Shown here in pieces: positions 32,965 through 45,490 of a stretch of DNA of 64,000 nucleotides. Position numbers and translations under genes: made by a program. The notes below the pieces were generated by a model, which was not told the origin of the DNA, did not search any database, and saw only the letters and a list, made by a program, of their open reading frames with translations. Origin of the DNA: Pleodorina starrii (lineage: Eukaryota; Chlorophyta; Chlorophyceae; Chlamydomonadales; Volvocaceae); NCBI GenBank assembly GCA_030267565.1, contig BRXU01000018.1, forward strand, positions 1,426,001-1,490,000, written 5' to 3'. The stretch's first letter is position 1; every line of letters begins with the position of its first letter.

Positions 32965-34396
32965 TTACGCGCTGGGCGTGAACTTGGTGGCGAACGCGAA
33001 GGCGTTGTTGACGGCCGGGTTGGCCAGGTGGTCGTTCAGGTTCTCAATGGGGCCCTTGCCCGTCACAATGGCCTGCACGAAGAAGCCGAACATGGAGAAC
33101 ATGGCCAGGCGGCCGTTCTTGAGCTCCTTGACCTTGAGCTCCGCGAACGTGTCCGGGTCGTCAGCCAGGCCCAGGGGGTCGAACGACTCGCCGGGGTACA
33201 GCGGGTCCAGGCCCTCGCCGGCAGGGCCGCCGTTCACGCGGTAGCCCTCAACCAGGCCCATCAGGATAACCTACGGGAGGGAAGACAAAGGGGCGGAAGG
33301 ATCAGGCACGACGGATCAGGGCTATGAAAGTGATTGTGGAGGAGTGCGTCACAAAATGTGTGTGGCTCGAAGCTCGGAAGGAGCCGTGTCAACGCCGTAC
33401 CCTAGCGCCTCAGTTAAATTATGGCCATCCACCATAGCAAGTGATCCGACCATAACCCGAAACTCCTTCGCCCCAAACGTCTCTTTACCACATTCCCCAA
33501 GTACGGTACACCACCGTTCCGTCTCTCACCTGGCACGCCAGGGTAGCGACGATGTTCTGCGCGTGCACCAGCGAGGGGTTGCCCAGGTAGTCCAGGCCGC
33601 CCTCCTGGAAGATCTGGGCGCCGGCCTTGAACCACACGGCCTCACCGAACTGCACGCCGCTCTTGGACAGCAGCTCGGGGGTGATGCAGCCCAGAGCGCC
33701 GAGCATGGCCCAGCGGGCGTGGATCAGCTCCAGCTCGCGGTAGCGCTTGAACGTCTCCGGGTCAGCGGACAGACCGGCGGTGTCCCAGCCGTAGTCGCCG
33801 GGGAACTCGCCGGTCAGGTAGGCAGGGGTGGCGTTCTCGCTGAACGGGCCTAGGAGGGCGAGAGAAAGCGAAATGGAACCACGGCGTAAACCGCGAGACA
33901 TATCCGCACATGTTGCCGGTGAGCCGGGCTGACGATGGACGAAGCAACGGCGAGCAAAACGCTGCTCAACTCCAAAGCGTCAAGACAATGGATTATTTGC
34001 TTTATAACAGACACAAACTGCAATGTGCCGGGTAGCTACCCAGGATGTGGGTGACTCGCTCGAGAGCAGTTGTCGGGATGCCGTTCGAAAGGTGCGCCGA
34101 ACTCCGAAAGCAGAATTGCATTAGCAAAACCTACCAAGCCACTTGGCGCGGTTCGGGCCATACCACTCCACGCCAGCGCTCTTGGGGGCAGCCGGCTGCG
34201 AGATATGTCGAACCAACGGTCGGCGTTAGTTGTCAAGGTCCAAGATCGGCCGAAAGATCGTAAAAGGAGCAGACTGACAGATTTTACAGCTACAAGGTAG
34301 AAGGGATTCTAAACGGACCTTGGCAGCGGCCTTCTTGCCGGTCGCCTTGCAGGCGACCTGCAGAGCCTTGCGAGAAGAAGCGAGAGCGAACGCCAT
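32965..34396 (-). CDS. LHCBM: LHCBM copy F, chlorophyll a/b-binding protein of LHCII
   Basis: Thylakoid light-harvesting protein of photosystem II, 254 residues. Exons 34319-34396, 34135-34195, 33530-33849, 32965-33270; introns of 123, 285 and 259 bases. The N terminus reads [10 protein letters not shown] as in A and B. Differences: GPFSEN at the start of exon 3 (Tyr to Phe, shared with G), SKSGVQ instead of SKNGVQ (private), and LANPAVNN in the C-terminal loop. Introns 1 and 2 and both flanks are close relatives of those in A and B, so F is an inverted member of that lineage. All pigment-ligand and trimerisation motifs are intact. Confidence 0.95.
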
Positions 34397-34440
34397 TCCT
34401 ACTCGAGGAGAAGTGATCAGACTCAGTACGTTGGAGTAAG

Positions 34441-34483
34441 GAGAACTGATGCCTGTTACAGCGGCACGCGCGCCTTTTGTTAC
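34441..34483 (-). promoter_or_regulatory. Core promoter of LHCBM copy F
   Basis: Reading the - strand: CGTAACAAAAGG followed by CATCAGTTCTC, the same arrangement as copy A. Confidence 0.5.
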
Positions 34484-34904
34484 GTCAGGAAATCTCGTTT
34501 CGTACAGGTTGCCGTGCAAGCTCCGCGTAAAGTCGTATCATCACGCTGGCAGATTCGGCGTGTCAGTATAAGGAGCAAGGTTATAGATAGAAAGCTTTTT
34601 ATTCGCCTGCCGTCGCCTCGTGTGGCGCAACTGCAAGTCGGAAGAGCTGATGTTCCGACGTGTGAACACCTTTTGTAGCTTGATCAGTCGTTTAAACGCT
34701 ATGTAGCACACAAATGTAATTTAAAAGCTGTGTAGAACACAAATGATCAAGTGTTTTCTGCCACAGCGGCTTACTGCGACTGACATACATTCCATCTCGG
34801 CATACCGGTACACTGTAGGAATACCCCCTGGTGCGCGAGACTTGAGTGCAACATATAGTCAGCGTTGGATACGTTTCACTGTGCACTCACAGTCTAGCGC
34901 TTTA

Positions 34905-35880
34905 GGGCTTGCTTTACTGGCCAATTGATCAGCGTCGAGAAGTTGCGCATGGATCAATCAATGGTTTTAGGCCATGGCCATGCAAACTGCGCGCGGCGCA
35001 AGTGCCGGAGCTTATGGCGCACAGCGCAGAGAGTATTTGCAACCATAGCGGGTTCAGCTCCAAAGCCGTTTCCGGTAGTTGCATTGCAACTAAACTTTAG
35101 TCATGCTGCAAAAAGGTAGTCAGCAGGCTTCAAATCAATCAATCACATTGTTTCGCGAGACTTGACCCTGTAAGGAAAGGGGTATGGCAGTATATGTCAA
35201 ACGCTCTGGACGTACGGGACGACATCAAGAGCATTTTCGCTTTGAGAGCAGGGGACGGGAGACTCCTCCCATGCGACCAGGATCATACGGTAGCCGCGGG
35301 AGTGGACAAAGAGTCTGCTGGGCGACCGCTACCAAACGCTCCCCAAGGCGCGTCAACACCTGGTCCTCAACTGCTTGCGCCACACTGAACTTTCAGAACA
35401 ATGATGCTGCCTAGACGTCCAGGGAGGGCTCCGCCGAACTGGGAACACGTCCACACCCACAGGCACATGCCTTGCTCACGGCACATGTGGGTTGTCCGGC
35501 AGCGGGACCCCATCAGTGATGTTTACGTTTTGGTCGGGGTCGCTTTGATTCTACCCCAAGGAATGAATATTCAGGGACGGTCGAAACCCTATTCCTAAGC
35601 TGCTGGGGGCCCTCCCCCTCCCCCGCGCGACCGCCTCCACGTCATGCCCCATCAATGGCAGGCACGTGCCCGCGAGACTGGGTACGCGGACTCACCGGGC
35701 ATTTGTCCCGGAAATGTACCGATACCAACGGTGCATGACATCCAGGCGCTGGAAGGCTTCGTTGTTGTACAGGTAGTTCATTCAAGAAGCACAGGTGCGA
35801 CACCCGCCGAGGCACCGACCGCTCCCGTAGCTGCATGGCGGTGCCATCGATACCGCAACATGTACGTAGTCTTGCTGTTA
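34905..35880 (-). repeat. Degenerate coding relic in unit F
   Basis: Mirror of the relics in A and B. One segment is well kept: YNNEAFQRLDVMHRW, then RYISGTNAR, ending at a good GTGAGT donor near 35690, which suggests it was once an exon. The tail at 34909-35100 matches 1133-1324. Broken frames elsewhere. Confidence 0.5.
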
Positions 35881-36290
35881 CAAGCGGCTCCCGTCCGCCA
35901 GCCGCCAGCCAAGGAGTGTGCAGTTAGTTATGTCGGCGCCTTCACCTTCCCCCAGCATAATGCACACTCTCCATTGGCGCACATCACCCATACGATGAGC
36001 GACATCGCCGATTGTGCGCAGCGCACGGCGCTCTCGTATACCTTGGTGCTAACTGCCAAGTCGTGAGCTGCTGCGGCAGCCCTCCCGGGACCTGGTGTTG
36101 CAACATCAGGTGCCGAAACGCTAGGTAGACGGATTCCCCGTATGTAATCCGTCAGCCATTGATTGCCCGGGTAGCTTCTGGGAACCCTCAGCCTGCGCCC
36201 CAGGGCATCACGCATTATCAGTTGCAAAACCCGGCCCCCCCATCGCGCACGTGCATGCCCCCAGCCCCCGTGTCCCACGTGTCCCACAGA

Positions 36291-36834
36291 GGCTACTCAC
36301 GGGGGTCGATTTCGGGTATCCGATACACGGGCCGGGTCACGGCGACAGTGCACAGCATCCCCGCACCCAGCAAACGTACACTACACGCGCAATGCAATCC
36401 CCCATGGATTCAGCACCGTACGTCGCCCGACAGCCAAGATGACCGGTGTGCCGCGACAATGTGGCTGGACGTGGCGAACCGTGGCGCGGCGTAACGTACC
36501 AGCAACCTGGAGGGGCGCGACGTAATGCGGTAATGCAGCCCCACCGACTGCAGTTGCCATGCCTTGCAGCACTCGACTGCCTCCCTAGACGCGGGCCCTG
36601 CAATGCTGTCTCTAATGCAGAACAGCAAAGGCAGAACCGAACATGTCGAGTCCTGCTCTTATCGGAGCTGCCAAGCACAGTGCGAACCACGTGCACGACC
36701 GAACTGAACGAGATGGACTGAGTCGCCCCCCGGCGGCACCCAACGTTTGCCCCCGCCCCGCCATCAGACTGCGGACGGCTCTCGCTCCGGAAACCCACAC
36801 ACAACCCTCCCCCTCCCCCAACACACACCAATCA
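36291..36834. other. Intergenic between the F unit and the ankyrin gene
   Basis: Probably includes the 3' untranslated region of the ankyrin-type gene. No TGTAA or other feature was identified. Confidence 0.35.
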
Positions 36835-39026
36835 TCATGACAGGGTGGATGGCTGTGTGGCAGCCCTACCGACCCCCGGCACCGGACAACACGGTAAGCC
36901 GCACCCAACCCACATACGCCCCGCGCTACAAGGCAAGGCAAGTCTGCCGCCGCCTTCGTTGCTGCCGCGAGCTAGGCCCCCTGGGGCCCAGGCGACCGCC
37001 GCCGCTGCTGCTGCTCGCCCTGCCATGCCAGCAGCGCCGCGTGGCGCTCCAAGAGCCCCGTTCGCGCCCTCGCCCTCCGCCAACTTGACCGCAGCATCCC
37101 AGTCCATTTCGGGGCAGCCCAAGTCCAGCAGGCACTGCAGCACGGCGACGGAGACCATGCTGCTGACGCAGTCCGCCAGCAGCTTCCCCGGCGGCCCCCA
37201 GGGGCAGCCCAGCCGGTGCAGGCAGCGGAGCATCGCTAGATCACCGTTGTCGGCGGCTCCGAGGTAGGCGCCGCCATCGAGCTGAGGCCGCCAAGGAACA
37301 TACATGATTGCCGTACATACACACATCAATGCAGGGACGGGCGGTTGGGCAGGCAGGGGGCGGTGCAACCCCCATGCAGCCTCACAGCTAGGCTCCCCGG
37401 CAGCGGAGTTTCCCGGTGCCGCGCTTTGGCAGCTTGGCAGACGGTGACTCTTGTCCCGGAAAGCGCACATGTGAATCCGAAACGGCATCGACGCCATGAA
37501 TAATCTCTCGAGCAGCTCGACGTACGTACGACACACGGTGGTCCGGCACACGCGTCTAATGGACCTGCCGAGTGACCTGGCTGGGCACAGCGCATGCAAA
37601 ATGAACCACCGGTGGGCCACAATTGGTGGGCCACACGGAGCGCATCGTACATGTGGTGGTGAGAAACGAGGACGGCGACACCCACCGGGAAGGGGCAGCC
37701 CCGCTCCACCAGCCACTCCAGCGCCTCTTCGCAGCCGCTCGCGGCGCCGTTGGGGATGGCCCTGGGACCCAAGGCCCAGCCGCGGACGTGAAGCCAGGTC
37801 ATCAGCTCAAGGTTGCCGCTCGCCGCCGCGCAGTCGAGCAAGCTAGCTGCGTTGTCAGCGGGTGCGACACCCAGGCCCTCCACCGCCCAGGACACGATCG
37901 GCAGGTGACCCATCGCGGCCGCATCTTGTGCAACACAACGGGCGTTGACGCGAAAGCCGCTGGCGCGCAGGTACTGCAGTATGGCCAGGTGGCCCTGGCC
38001 GGCTGCAAGCTCCAAGAGGATATGATTGCCGGTGGGCCGCACCCCCGCTTGCTCCACCAGGAAACGCAGGGCGGCAAGATTGCCGGAATAGACCGCAGCG
38101 CCCGCCACCACCGCTTCCAGGGGGTAGCCCCGACCGCGCAGCCACTGCAGACGCGCCACCGCTGCATCACCGTCACCAGCCCCGACAGCGGACTTGCACG
38201 CCTCAGCCGTGCAGGGGTAGCCCAGCCCCTCCAGCCACTCCACTTTGGCCTGCCAATCGGGCGTGGTGCTGCCGGCCGCGGCCTCCAGGATGTCACCCCG
38301 CCCCCGCTCATTGAGCTGCTCAAGCTGCTGCTGCAGGTTGCTGCCGTGGCGCCCTGCCATGAGCTGCTGCCACAGCCGCTGCAGCGCCGCCAGGCTCAAG
38401 CACTCCGCGGCGGCCCTCAACAATGACCTGCAGAGACCATTCACACCGTCGTTGGGACGGCCCTGCAACTCCGTCAGCAGCCACTGCATAAGGTCCTCCT
38501 GCCCGCCACGGGCAGCTGAGCAAACGTCGTTCCAGTGGAAGGGGCAGCCGCTGGCCAACATCCACTCGCACACGTGCCGGTGGCCGGCCTTCGCCGCGGC
38601 TGACAGAGAACGGCCCCAGAGGTAGCCGCGCGCACGCAGCACCTTGCACATGTCGAGCTGACCCGCGGCTGCGGCGGCCTCGAGCAGCTCGCACCGAAGA
38701 GCATCACCCGCACTGACCAGGGCAACATCCAGGTTGGCGACGCTGCCGCTTGCTGCCGTCAGGCACAGCAGCCGCAGCCGCTGGCTGCAAGACAACGCGC
38801 GAAAAGCGCCCCGGCGGCCCCAGCGCTCCCGGAACACGTGGATGGGTGACGCAAGCGAGAGCCGCAAGGTCTTGTGGTGTGCGAACTGCTGCGATGTCGT
38901 CTTGTCTATCAGTCGTAATGTGCTTGCCACTTCGTTAGCTGGCAGATGGTGTGCAATGCACGCCACGATGCCCGGCAGCCAAATGCTCGAGCCGTCGGGT
39001 GTACGCAGAGTGACCGACTGGGACAT
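36835..39026 (-). CDS. F-box/ankyrin-like repeat protein
   Basis: Two exons, 37686-39026 and 36835-37281, joined in phase 0 by a GT-AG intron of 404 bases; product about 595 residues. The N terminus (WLPGIVACIAHHLPANEVASTLRLIDKTTS) resembles the degenerate F-box seen at the start of many volvocalean ankyrin proteins. It is followed by roughly twelve loose repeats of the form 'AAxxGxLxxLxWLxxxGxP', e.g. AAKAGHRHVCEWMLASGCPF, AAGQGHLAILQYLRASGF, AADNGDLAMLRCLHRLGCPW. Such repeats serve as protein-binding scaffolds; the partner is unknown. The ATG at 39026 was chosen because the frame upstream runs into the repeated LHCBM 3' flank and loses protein character. It lies on the same strand as LHCBM G, about 0.9 kb downstream of it. 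Confidence 0.8.
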
Positions 39027-39284
39027 TTTTCCCCCTGTATCATTCACACTTACGACCAATAATTCCTGCACCTGTATGCGATGGCATAATGCCGAACGTG
39101 GAAGCGGCCTTCCGCAGGGCTTGGCCAGGCTTGGCGTAAGCTGAAGGCCCAAGAACTTATCCAAACAAAGAAGCTGGTCATCGATAGCTTGCTCCATGGC
39201 AATTTTGATTTTCAGATCCAGATTCCGTACGGCAGCCGTTGAATGGTTGACCACCTCCTGCTCCTCATGAAGTCGGGTACCGTA

Positions 39285-39922
39285 TATGGCAGTGAGAGGG
39301 GCAGGCGTGATTGGTGTTCCCTTGGGTCGAGTGCCGGGTGGGAACAAAATTCATTCAGGGCGGGATGGTGCAGCTCCACAGGCACGCACACCTGCAAGGC
39401 ATACCTTCACCGGTTGTGTGGCCCGGTCATCATGGGGCGGATTAGCGCGTGCCGCTGTTGTGACCATCATTGCATTGGGCCCCAGACCGCTGGAAGGATA
39501 GATCTGCGAACCGTGCTGCAATTCGAGAATGCGGGTTAACGACCCTCTTGCTTGCTCCCGTGACATGCACGAAGTGGGACAGCACTAGTAGGAACAGCCA
39601 CATGTTTTTACAAGATCGATTGGGCATTGCGCCAAATCGGTCGATCGACATAAGATTGGATTATCTTCTCTGGAGTCAACCGTACGGCATTGTCGGCCAG
39701 CCATCGGACATAGCCTGCCATGACGTAGCCGGTACACGGCAGCTGTACATCCCGCGTCAAAATTGGTGTCAACAAATGGTAACGCTCACACCCCTCTCAG
39801 GGACAAACTCGAGCTATGGTACAACAAAAATGGCAGACACCCATCCACACTGCAACCGGAACAAGCCACAATGAGGATGTAGGCGCCCAGATAGGTAATG
39901 CTCAGCACCAGAAGTGCACGCT
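39285..39922 (-). repeat. Repeated 3' flank of LHCBM copy G
   Basis: Closely similar to the 3' flanks of A (3269-3900), B (7201-7860) and F (32330-32960). It ends about 260 bases before the start codon of the ankyrin-like gene, so part of that gene's upstream region is LHCBM-derived repeat. Confidence 0.8.
39608..39612 (-). promoter_or_regulatory. Polyadenylation signal TGTAA, LHCBM G
   Basis: TTACA on the + strand, about 310 bases after the stop codon, in the conserved context. Confidence 0.5.
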
Positions 39923-41310
39923 TTACGCGCTGGGCGTGAACTTGGTGGCGAACGCGAAGGCGTTGTTGACGGCCGGGTTGGCCAGGTGGTCGTTCAGGTT
40001 CTCAATGGGGCCCTTGCCCGTCACAATGGCCTGCACGAAGAAGCCGAACATGGAGAACATGGCCAGGCGGCCGTTCTTGAGCTCCTTGACCTTGAGCTCC
40101 GCGAACGTGTCCGGGTCGTCAGCCAGGCCCAGGGGGTCGAACGACTCGCCGGGGTACAGCGGGTCCAGGCCCTCGCCGGCCGGGCCGCCGTTAACGCGGT
40201 AGCCCTCCACCAGGCCCATCAGGATAACCTACGGGAGGGAAGACAAAGGGGCGGAAGGATCAGGCACGACGGATCAGGGCTATGAACGGTTGCGGAGGAG
40301 TGCGTCACAACAACCTGGCGCCTCAGTTGAAGAATAAGGCCATCAGCCATAGCAAGTGATCCGACCATAACCCGAAACTCCTTCGGCCCGAACTTTTCTT
40401 TACCACAATCCCCCAGTACGGTACACCACCGTTCCGTCTCTCACCTGGCACGCCAGGGTGGCGACGATGTTCTGCGCGTGCACCAGCGAGGGGTTGCCCA
40501 GGTAGTCCAGGCCGCCCTCCTGGAAGATCTGGGCGCCGGCCTTGAACCACACGGCCTCACCGAACTGCACGCCGTTCTTGGACAGCAGCTCGGGGGTGAT
40601 GCAGCCCAGAGCGCCGAGCATGGCCCAGCGGGCGTGGATCAGCTCCAGCTCGCGGTAGCGCTTGAACGTCTCCGGGTCAGCGGACAGACCGGCGGTGTCC
40701 CAGCCGTAGTCGCCGGGGAACTCGCCGGTCAGGTAGGCAGGGGTGGCGTTCTCGCTGAACGGTCCTAGGAGGGCGAGAGAAAGCGAAATGGAACCACGGC
40801 GTAAACCGCGAGACATATCCGCACATGTTGCCGGTGAGCCGGGCTGACGATGGACGAAGCAACGGCGAGCAAAACGCTGCTCAACTCCAAAGCGTCAAGA
40901 CAATGGATTTTTTGCGTTATACAGACACAAACTGCAATGTGCCGGGTAGCTACCCAGGATGTGGGTGACTCGCTCGAGAGCAGTTGTCGGGATGCCGTTC
41001 GAAAGGTGCGCCGAACTCCGAAAGCAGAGTTACAGCAGCAACACCTACCAAGCCACTTGGCGCGGTTCGGGCCATACCACTCCACGCCAGCGCTCTTGGG
41101 GGCAGCCGGCTGCGAGATATGTCGAACCAACGGTCGGTGTTAGTTGTCAAGGTCCAAGATCGGCCGAAAGATCGTAAAAGGAGAAGACTGACAGATTGTA
41201 CAGCTACAAGGTAGAAGGGAATCTAAACGGACCTTGGCAGCGACCTTCTTGCCGGTCGCCTTGCAGGCGACCTGCAGAGCCTTGCGCGAGGTAGCGAGAG
41301 CGAACGCCAT
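39923..41310 (-). CDS. LHCBM: LHCBM copy G, chlorophyll a/b-binding protein of LHCII
   Basis: Thylakoid light-harvesting protein of photosystem II, 254 residues. Exons 41233-41310, 41049-41109, 40445-40764, 39923-40228; introns of 123, 284 and 216 bases. N terminus [10 protein letters not shown], with KKVAAK at the end of exon 1. It shares GPFSEN and LANPAVNN with F, and its introns 1 and 2 are very close to those of F, but similarity to F stops in the promoter near 41400. Its 3' flank belongs to the A/B/F family. Trimerisation and pigment-binding motifs are intact. Confidence 0.95.
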
Positions 41311-41350
41311 TCCTGATAACAACGGTGATCAGACTCACTGAATGAATGTT

Positions 41351-41395
41351 AAGGAGAACTGATAACTGCATGCGCTGCACCCGATCCTTTTGTAT
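41351..41395 (-). promoter_or_regulatory. Core promoter of LHCBM copy G
   Basis: Reading the - strand: GCATACAAAAGG followed by ATCAGTTCTCCTTA. This is the ACAAAAGG version of the core element. Confidence 0.45.
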
Positions 41396-44300
41396 GCAAG
41401 GAAATCTTGCATCGTACATTTGCCGTGCAACCTGACCCCTTCATTCGGCGATCCGGACGCTTCATATGTACAAAGGACCATCTATTATAAATTATGCCTA
41501 CTTGGGCTCGATCATCTAGCAGAGTGACTTTGCTGGCCGAAGCATTCATTAAACATGCAACTTACAATGAAGTTACGAGTTATCATGTAAGCTATGTTAC
41601 AGAAACTGTATAATGTGTGAGTTTGTGCATGATCCTTGCCGGCGAATCGCCGTTGAACGGAGCAGCTATCGAAATTCTAGCGAACGCCAGCGAGACGTGC
41701 TTGTCGCAATACGCAATCGGCATTCTGGCTTCATTGTTATGAATGTCATGGTTCTTAACACACATCATTATGTGATGTTTGGTCTGGATCTTTGAGCTAG
41801 CACGTCATAACTCTGTTGGTGCCTAATGGCCCCCAGAGTTAGAACGATCCGCTAGTATCCGCTCCACATCAAAATGTGTATCGGTCCCAGCAGAAGCTCA
41901 AATCTGCACTATTGGGTTCTGTCGTGTTGTAATATTCGTCAAGTCCGGATGCGTAAAACCGACCCCTTGGTTAACGACCGACTAACCAACCAAACTTTCG
42001 CCATGCGCATATGCTGGGAGATCAGTTATCGCTCAACTTCTATAATGTGCCCGCAGAATGTCTGCCCATATTTGCGTATGATCCTTGTGCCCTCGCGTTC
42101 ACCTTGCACGCGGGTCGCCTGTGGTGGTTCTTGACGTCATACGATGGCCCGGGGTATAGCCTCCGGAAAGCGGAAACGCTCCGGAAACTTCCTCAATTTT
42201 GAAGTCCGAAATAGGAGAGGGCCTCGCAGCGCGTATGCACGTTGCCACAGGGACGGCATCATGTAACGCCTTGACAGGAACAGCTCAACTACTTCAGCTC
42301 ACGCAGTGCTGGGTTCTTTCGCATGCCAGTTTGGTGACCTCTCAGCGTATACGATGCCGCACGATTCGCTATGGGCTCGGCTAGCTCAGCTTCGGGCTCG
42401 GAACTGTTCCAGCTGTGGAAGAGGGTGGAAGGTACGGAGCGTTCCAGACTGCATGTGGAGCGACCAGCGCGCACTCGGAGCGATCTCGCCCAGCCTCCCT
42501 TCCCGCCACTCGCCCGCCTGGGCTTTCGTGTCTGTGTCCGTGTGGCTCGCTGTGGTGCCCTTGCCGCTCCATCCCACCACTTCACCAAGCGCCCTGCCTT
42601 CGCCTTGGCAGGCTCCCTCTTCACTCTTCCACGTCCCGCCCTGCCGGCCACCTCGCCCCTCCCGAGCTGCCGCCCAGCCAGCCAGTCTGGTGCAGCAGAC
42701 GACTCACACTGGCTCGACCGTGGTGTCATACTCCCAACCCCGCCACTCCGCCCTGCACCCCCGTCTCCCCCAGTCTCCATCCCTGTTCCGACGGCTCCAT
42801 GCCAACTGGGCGAGCCCCGCGCCAAGAGCAAGGACTAGGACGACGCTCGTCCGACTGGGCGACTTTCACTTCGCGACAAACAAGCAACACACTACGGTGA
42901 ACCTCAAAGTGCTTACAATTCCTGTTGGCAATGCGTGGACTTGGAATTTTTGGTCATGTTGGTGCTTTCCGTTGGTTCGACAACGTGCGGTTCACCGGTT
43001 TGACGAGCGGTTCGTATTTGCGATAAAGACCGAAAATATAAAGTGAGCCGTATGAATTGAGGCATTTTTGTAGTTGGGAACAATCTTGAGTATATAGGAA
43101 CAGGGGGTCTGTTCCTGGAACAGTCACCTTTGGGAACACAAGGGTCCTTGTTCCCAGCGACGTGGTGGCCAAGAGCAACCTTGCCTCACCGACGCAGACA
43201 GTTGCCGGCCACCCTGACTGGAGCTAACAGATCCGGGGCCGGGGGCCGCAGACACCGAGAGCCGCGGCCAGTCCCTTTCGACGATGATGATTAGGGTTGG
43301 TCCTCAACTAAACTTGAGAAACTTGAGGCCGATGAGGCCGATGATGCCCCGATGATGAGGCCTCTCGCCATTGAACTCTGACAGCAACCATTGCAGTGAC
43401 AGCAATCCGCGGGCTGTAACGGCAGGGGCCCACCTGCCCTAGGAGCTGACTACATTAGACCGGCGCCTGTCATAGGGCCAGCACATGGCCAACCCGCGTC
43501 TGACGCGTATTTGCACTGCGTGCGAAGAGTGCGAAGCGTGTCAAGCGAACCTTAGGTTACCCCGACGCGGCCCGAGCCCCCAGCTGGTTCTGTACCTCGA
43601 GAAGAAACTCCAGTGCAGTGCCGTGCAGTGCAGTGCAGCGGAACACTGAACCCGCCCGCACAAGTCAACGCCCGCTGGTAGACGGCTTGTTCCTGGCGAG
43701 CCGGCCCGGCAGAGCCTTCGCGGGCCTGCAGCAGCCAGGCCTCCTCCGGCCAAAGTCGGGCGCCCAACCCAAGACGTTAGGTAATGGATCACAGCATGTG
43801 CGAGGGTTAACGTCAGTTAACGTGGCACTGAGGGGAGACCCGGCCGCCAGCCAACCACCGCCACGCCCCCTTGCGTTCGTTTTCCCCAGGGAAAGCGGAT
43901 CAGACACGAGCGAGTGCCGCATACCACGCAGGTCCGCCCCGTCTTGGGCAATCGTTTCCGGGGAAGCCACTGAGTCGCAGAACTTTGAAGCCCTTGCCAG
44001 CTTCACGAGAGACTCTGAAACCACTGTGCTGTGAACTATTGCCGCAACGGCTCGTAAGCGGCAACGGTTGCGAGAAGTGAAACGGCGACGGCGGCGTGAT
44101 GAGCCGGGCTGGGTTGGGCTTTTACACTGCAGGAGGAGCTGCTCGCACAAGCCAGGCAGGCGCAAACGCACAGCAAGGCGCAAACGCACAGCCAGGCGCA
44201 ACCGCTCGAAACCTGGCGCCGGGTGACGCAAACCCAGCCCCAGAGGTGCAGTCCAACGACACAGGCGCACACAGCTGCCGACAGACGGCAAGAAAGCAGG

Positions 44301-45490
44301 CTAGCCCGGACGGAGCGGCTTAATCAGCCTCCAACCTACAACCAAAGCACGACAGCGGCGCTCAAACCCAACCAGGGCACTCCTTGTCATGTTGAACAAC
44401 TTGGCGCCAACGGGGCGCGGGCAGGAACGCCAGCTGAGCTGAGGATCGACTGGACGACTCCCTCCAGTCTTGTGCTGTCGCTGGCTTGCCCTTTGTACCA
44501 GCAGTCTTGGGCCGAGCCTGCAAACAACGCTGGGGCCGAACGGGTGGGAACTGGGGAGTCAACGAGCAGCAAGCCTCCGTGAAGTGAAGGCAGATTCGCT
44601 TGAACGACTGGGCTTGACTCCTTATGTACGAGCAGGAAAAGGCCCCGGTGATCGGATCACCGGGCCATGGACGAGCAGTACACCTGCCGTTCAGAACCTA
44701 ATTTAGAAGCTATACTCGCTTGGCTCATACAGCGCCTGAGCTGCACCGAGTGACGGGTCCCGAGGTACAGGCCGGGAGAGGCGGTTGCACCCGCTTCAGC
44801 GCAGCGGCCGCGCCTGGCCGCGGAGGCGCCGTGGAACGGCGGCCTTGCTCCGTTGTGGAGGTCTCAGGGAGAATTGATATCCTAGAGCGTTCACGGCTTG
44901 TGTTTCACAAACGATGTGCGATGTGGAGAACTGAGCTGGAGCTGCTCGCGATAATGACAACAGATATCGGTGCCGAGTCGTGCGGAACAACTGCCGATAC
45001 CGCTTGAGGGCGCGGTTTTGCGCTTAAGGCACAGACGGCGCGACATGCAACAGAAGACGTGGACCAAGGCATCTGAACAAAATATGCCATCGGAGGCGTT
45101 GCATAGCGTGGCTGTCCATGCACTAAGCCGACAAACACATCCGCCCAACCCTACGCAGCCTCGAGTCCGCCAGATCTGCCGGCCGGGGGAGTAACCAAGC
45201 AAATAAAGCTGAATATATGTCGGCAGAAACCTTAACCATGGAGTTGGAACAAATTGCACATCGGTGACAGTTGCTCAATCGAGTGCAAAGCAGTTATACT
45301 GCCGTATCGTTTGTCGTATACTAAAAGGCTTAGAGTTTAATGTCACAAGAATTCTCCATCCATTCTATGCACTCATGGCTTGTACTTCCCTATAAGTTGG
45401 CCTAGGCTGAGACTCGAATACGTAATTCACAGTAACTGCTGTCAATAATTTCCACTCTCTACAACCGCACCGATCTTATCTAGTGATAAT
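41396..45490. other. Long intergenic stretch, no supported gene
   Basis: About 4 kb. Frames at 42306-43046 are Pro/Ser/Ala-rich and overlap on both strands, without splice or domain support. There are short direct repeats near 43320-43370 (GAGGCCGATGA) and 44150-44210 (CAGGCGCAAACGCACAG), and an imperfect hairpin at about 44641-44668. The right end must hold the promoter of the SAXO-like gene. Confidence 0.35.

Larger units (their letters stand above)
32149..36290 (-). repeat. Inverted copy of the LHCBM duplication unit (F)
   Basis: Contains, in - strand order, the relic, the LHCBM promoter, gene F and its 3' flank, matching units A and B. Its two ends (32149-32330 and 36121-36290) are similar to each other in direct orientation: both run from CTAGGTAGA through TTGCAAAACCC to CCCCAGCCCCCGTGTCCCACG. 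This is what would remain if the unit once stood in a head-to-tail array of about 4-kb units, like A-B. Confidence 0.85.

Noticed and set aside
42306..43046. Frames of 246, 155 and 161 codons near a promoter-like region
   Set aside because: Three + strand frames overlap with Pro/Ser/Ala-rich composition and no domain, splice or homology clue; no frame stands out.
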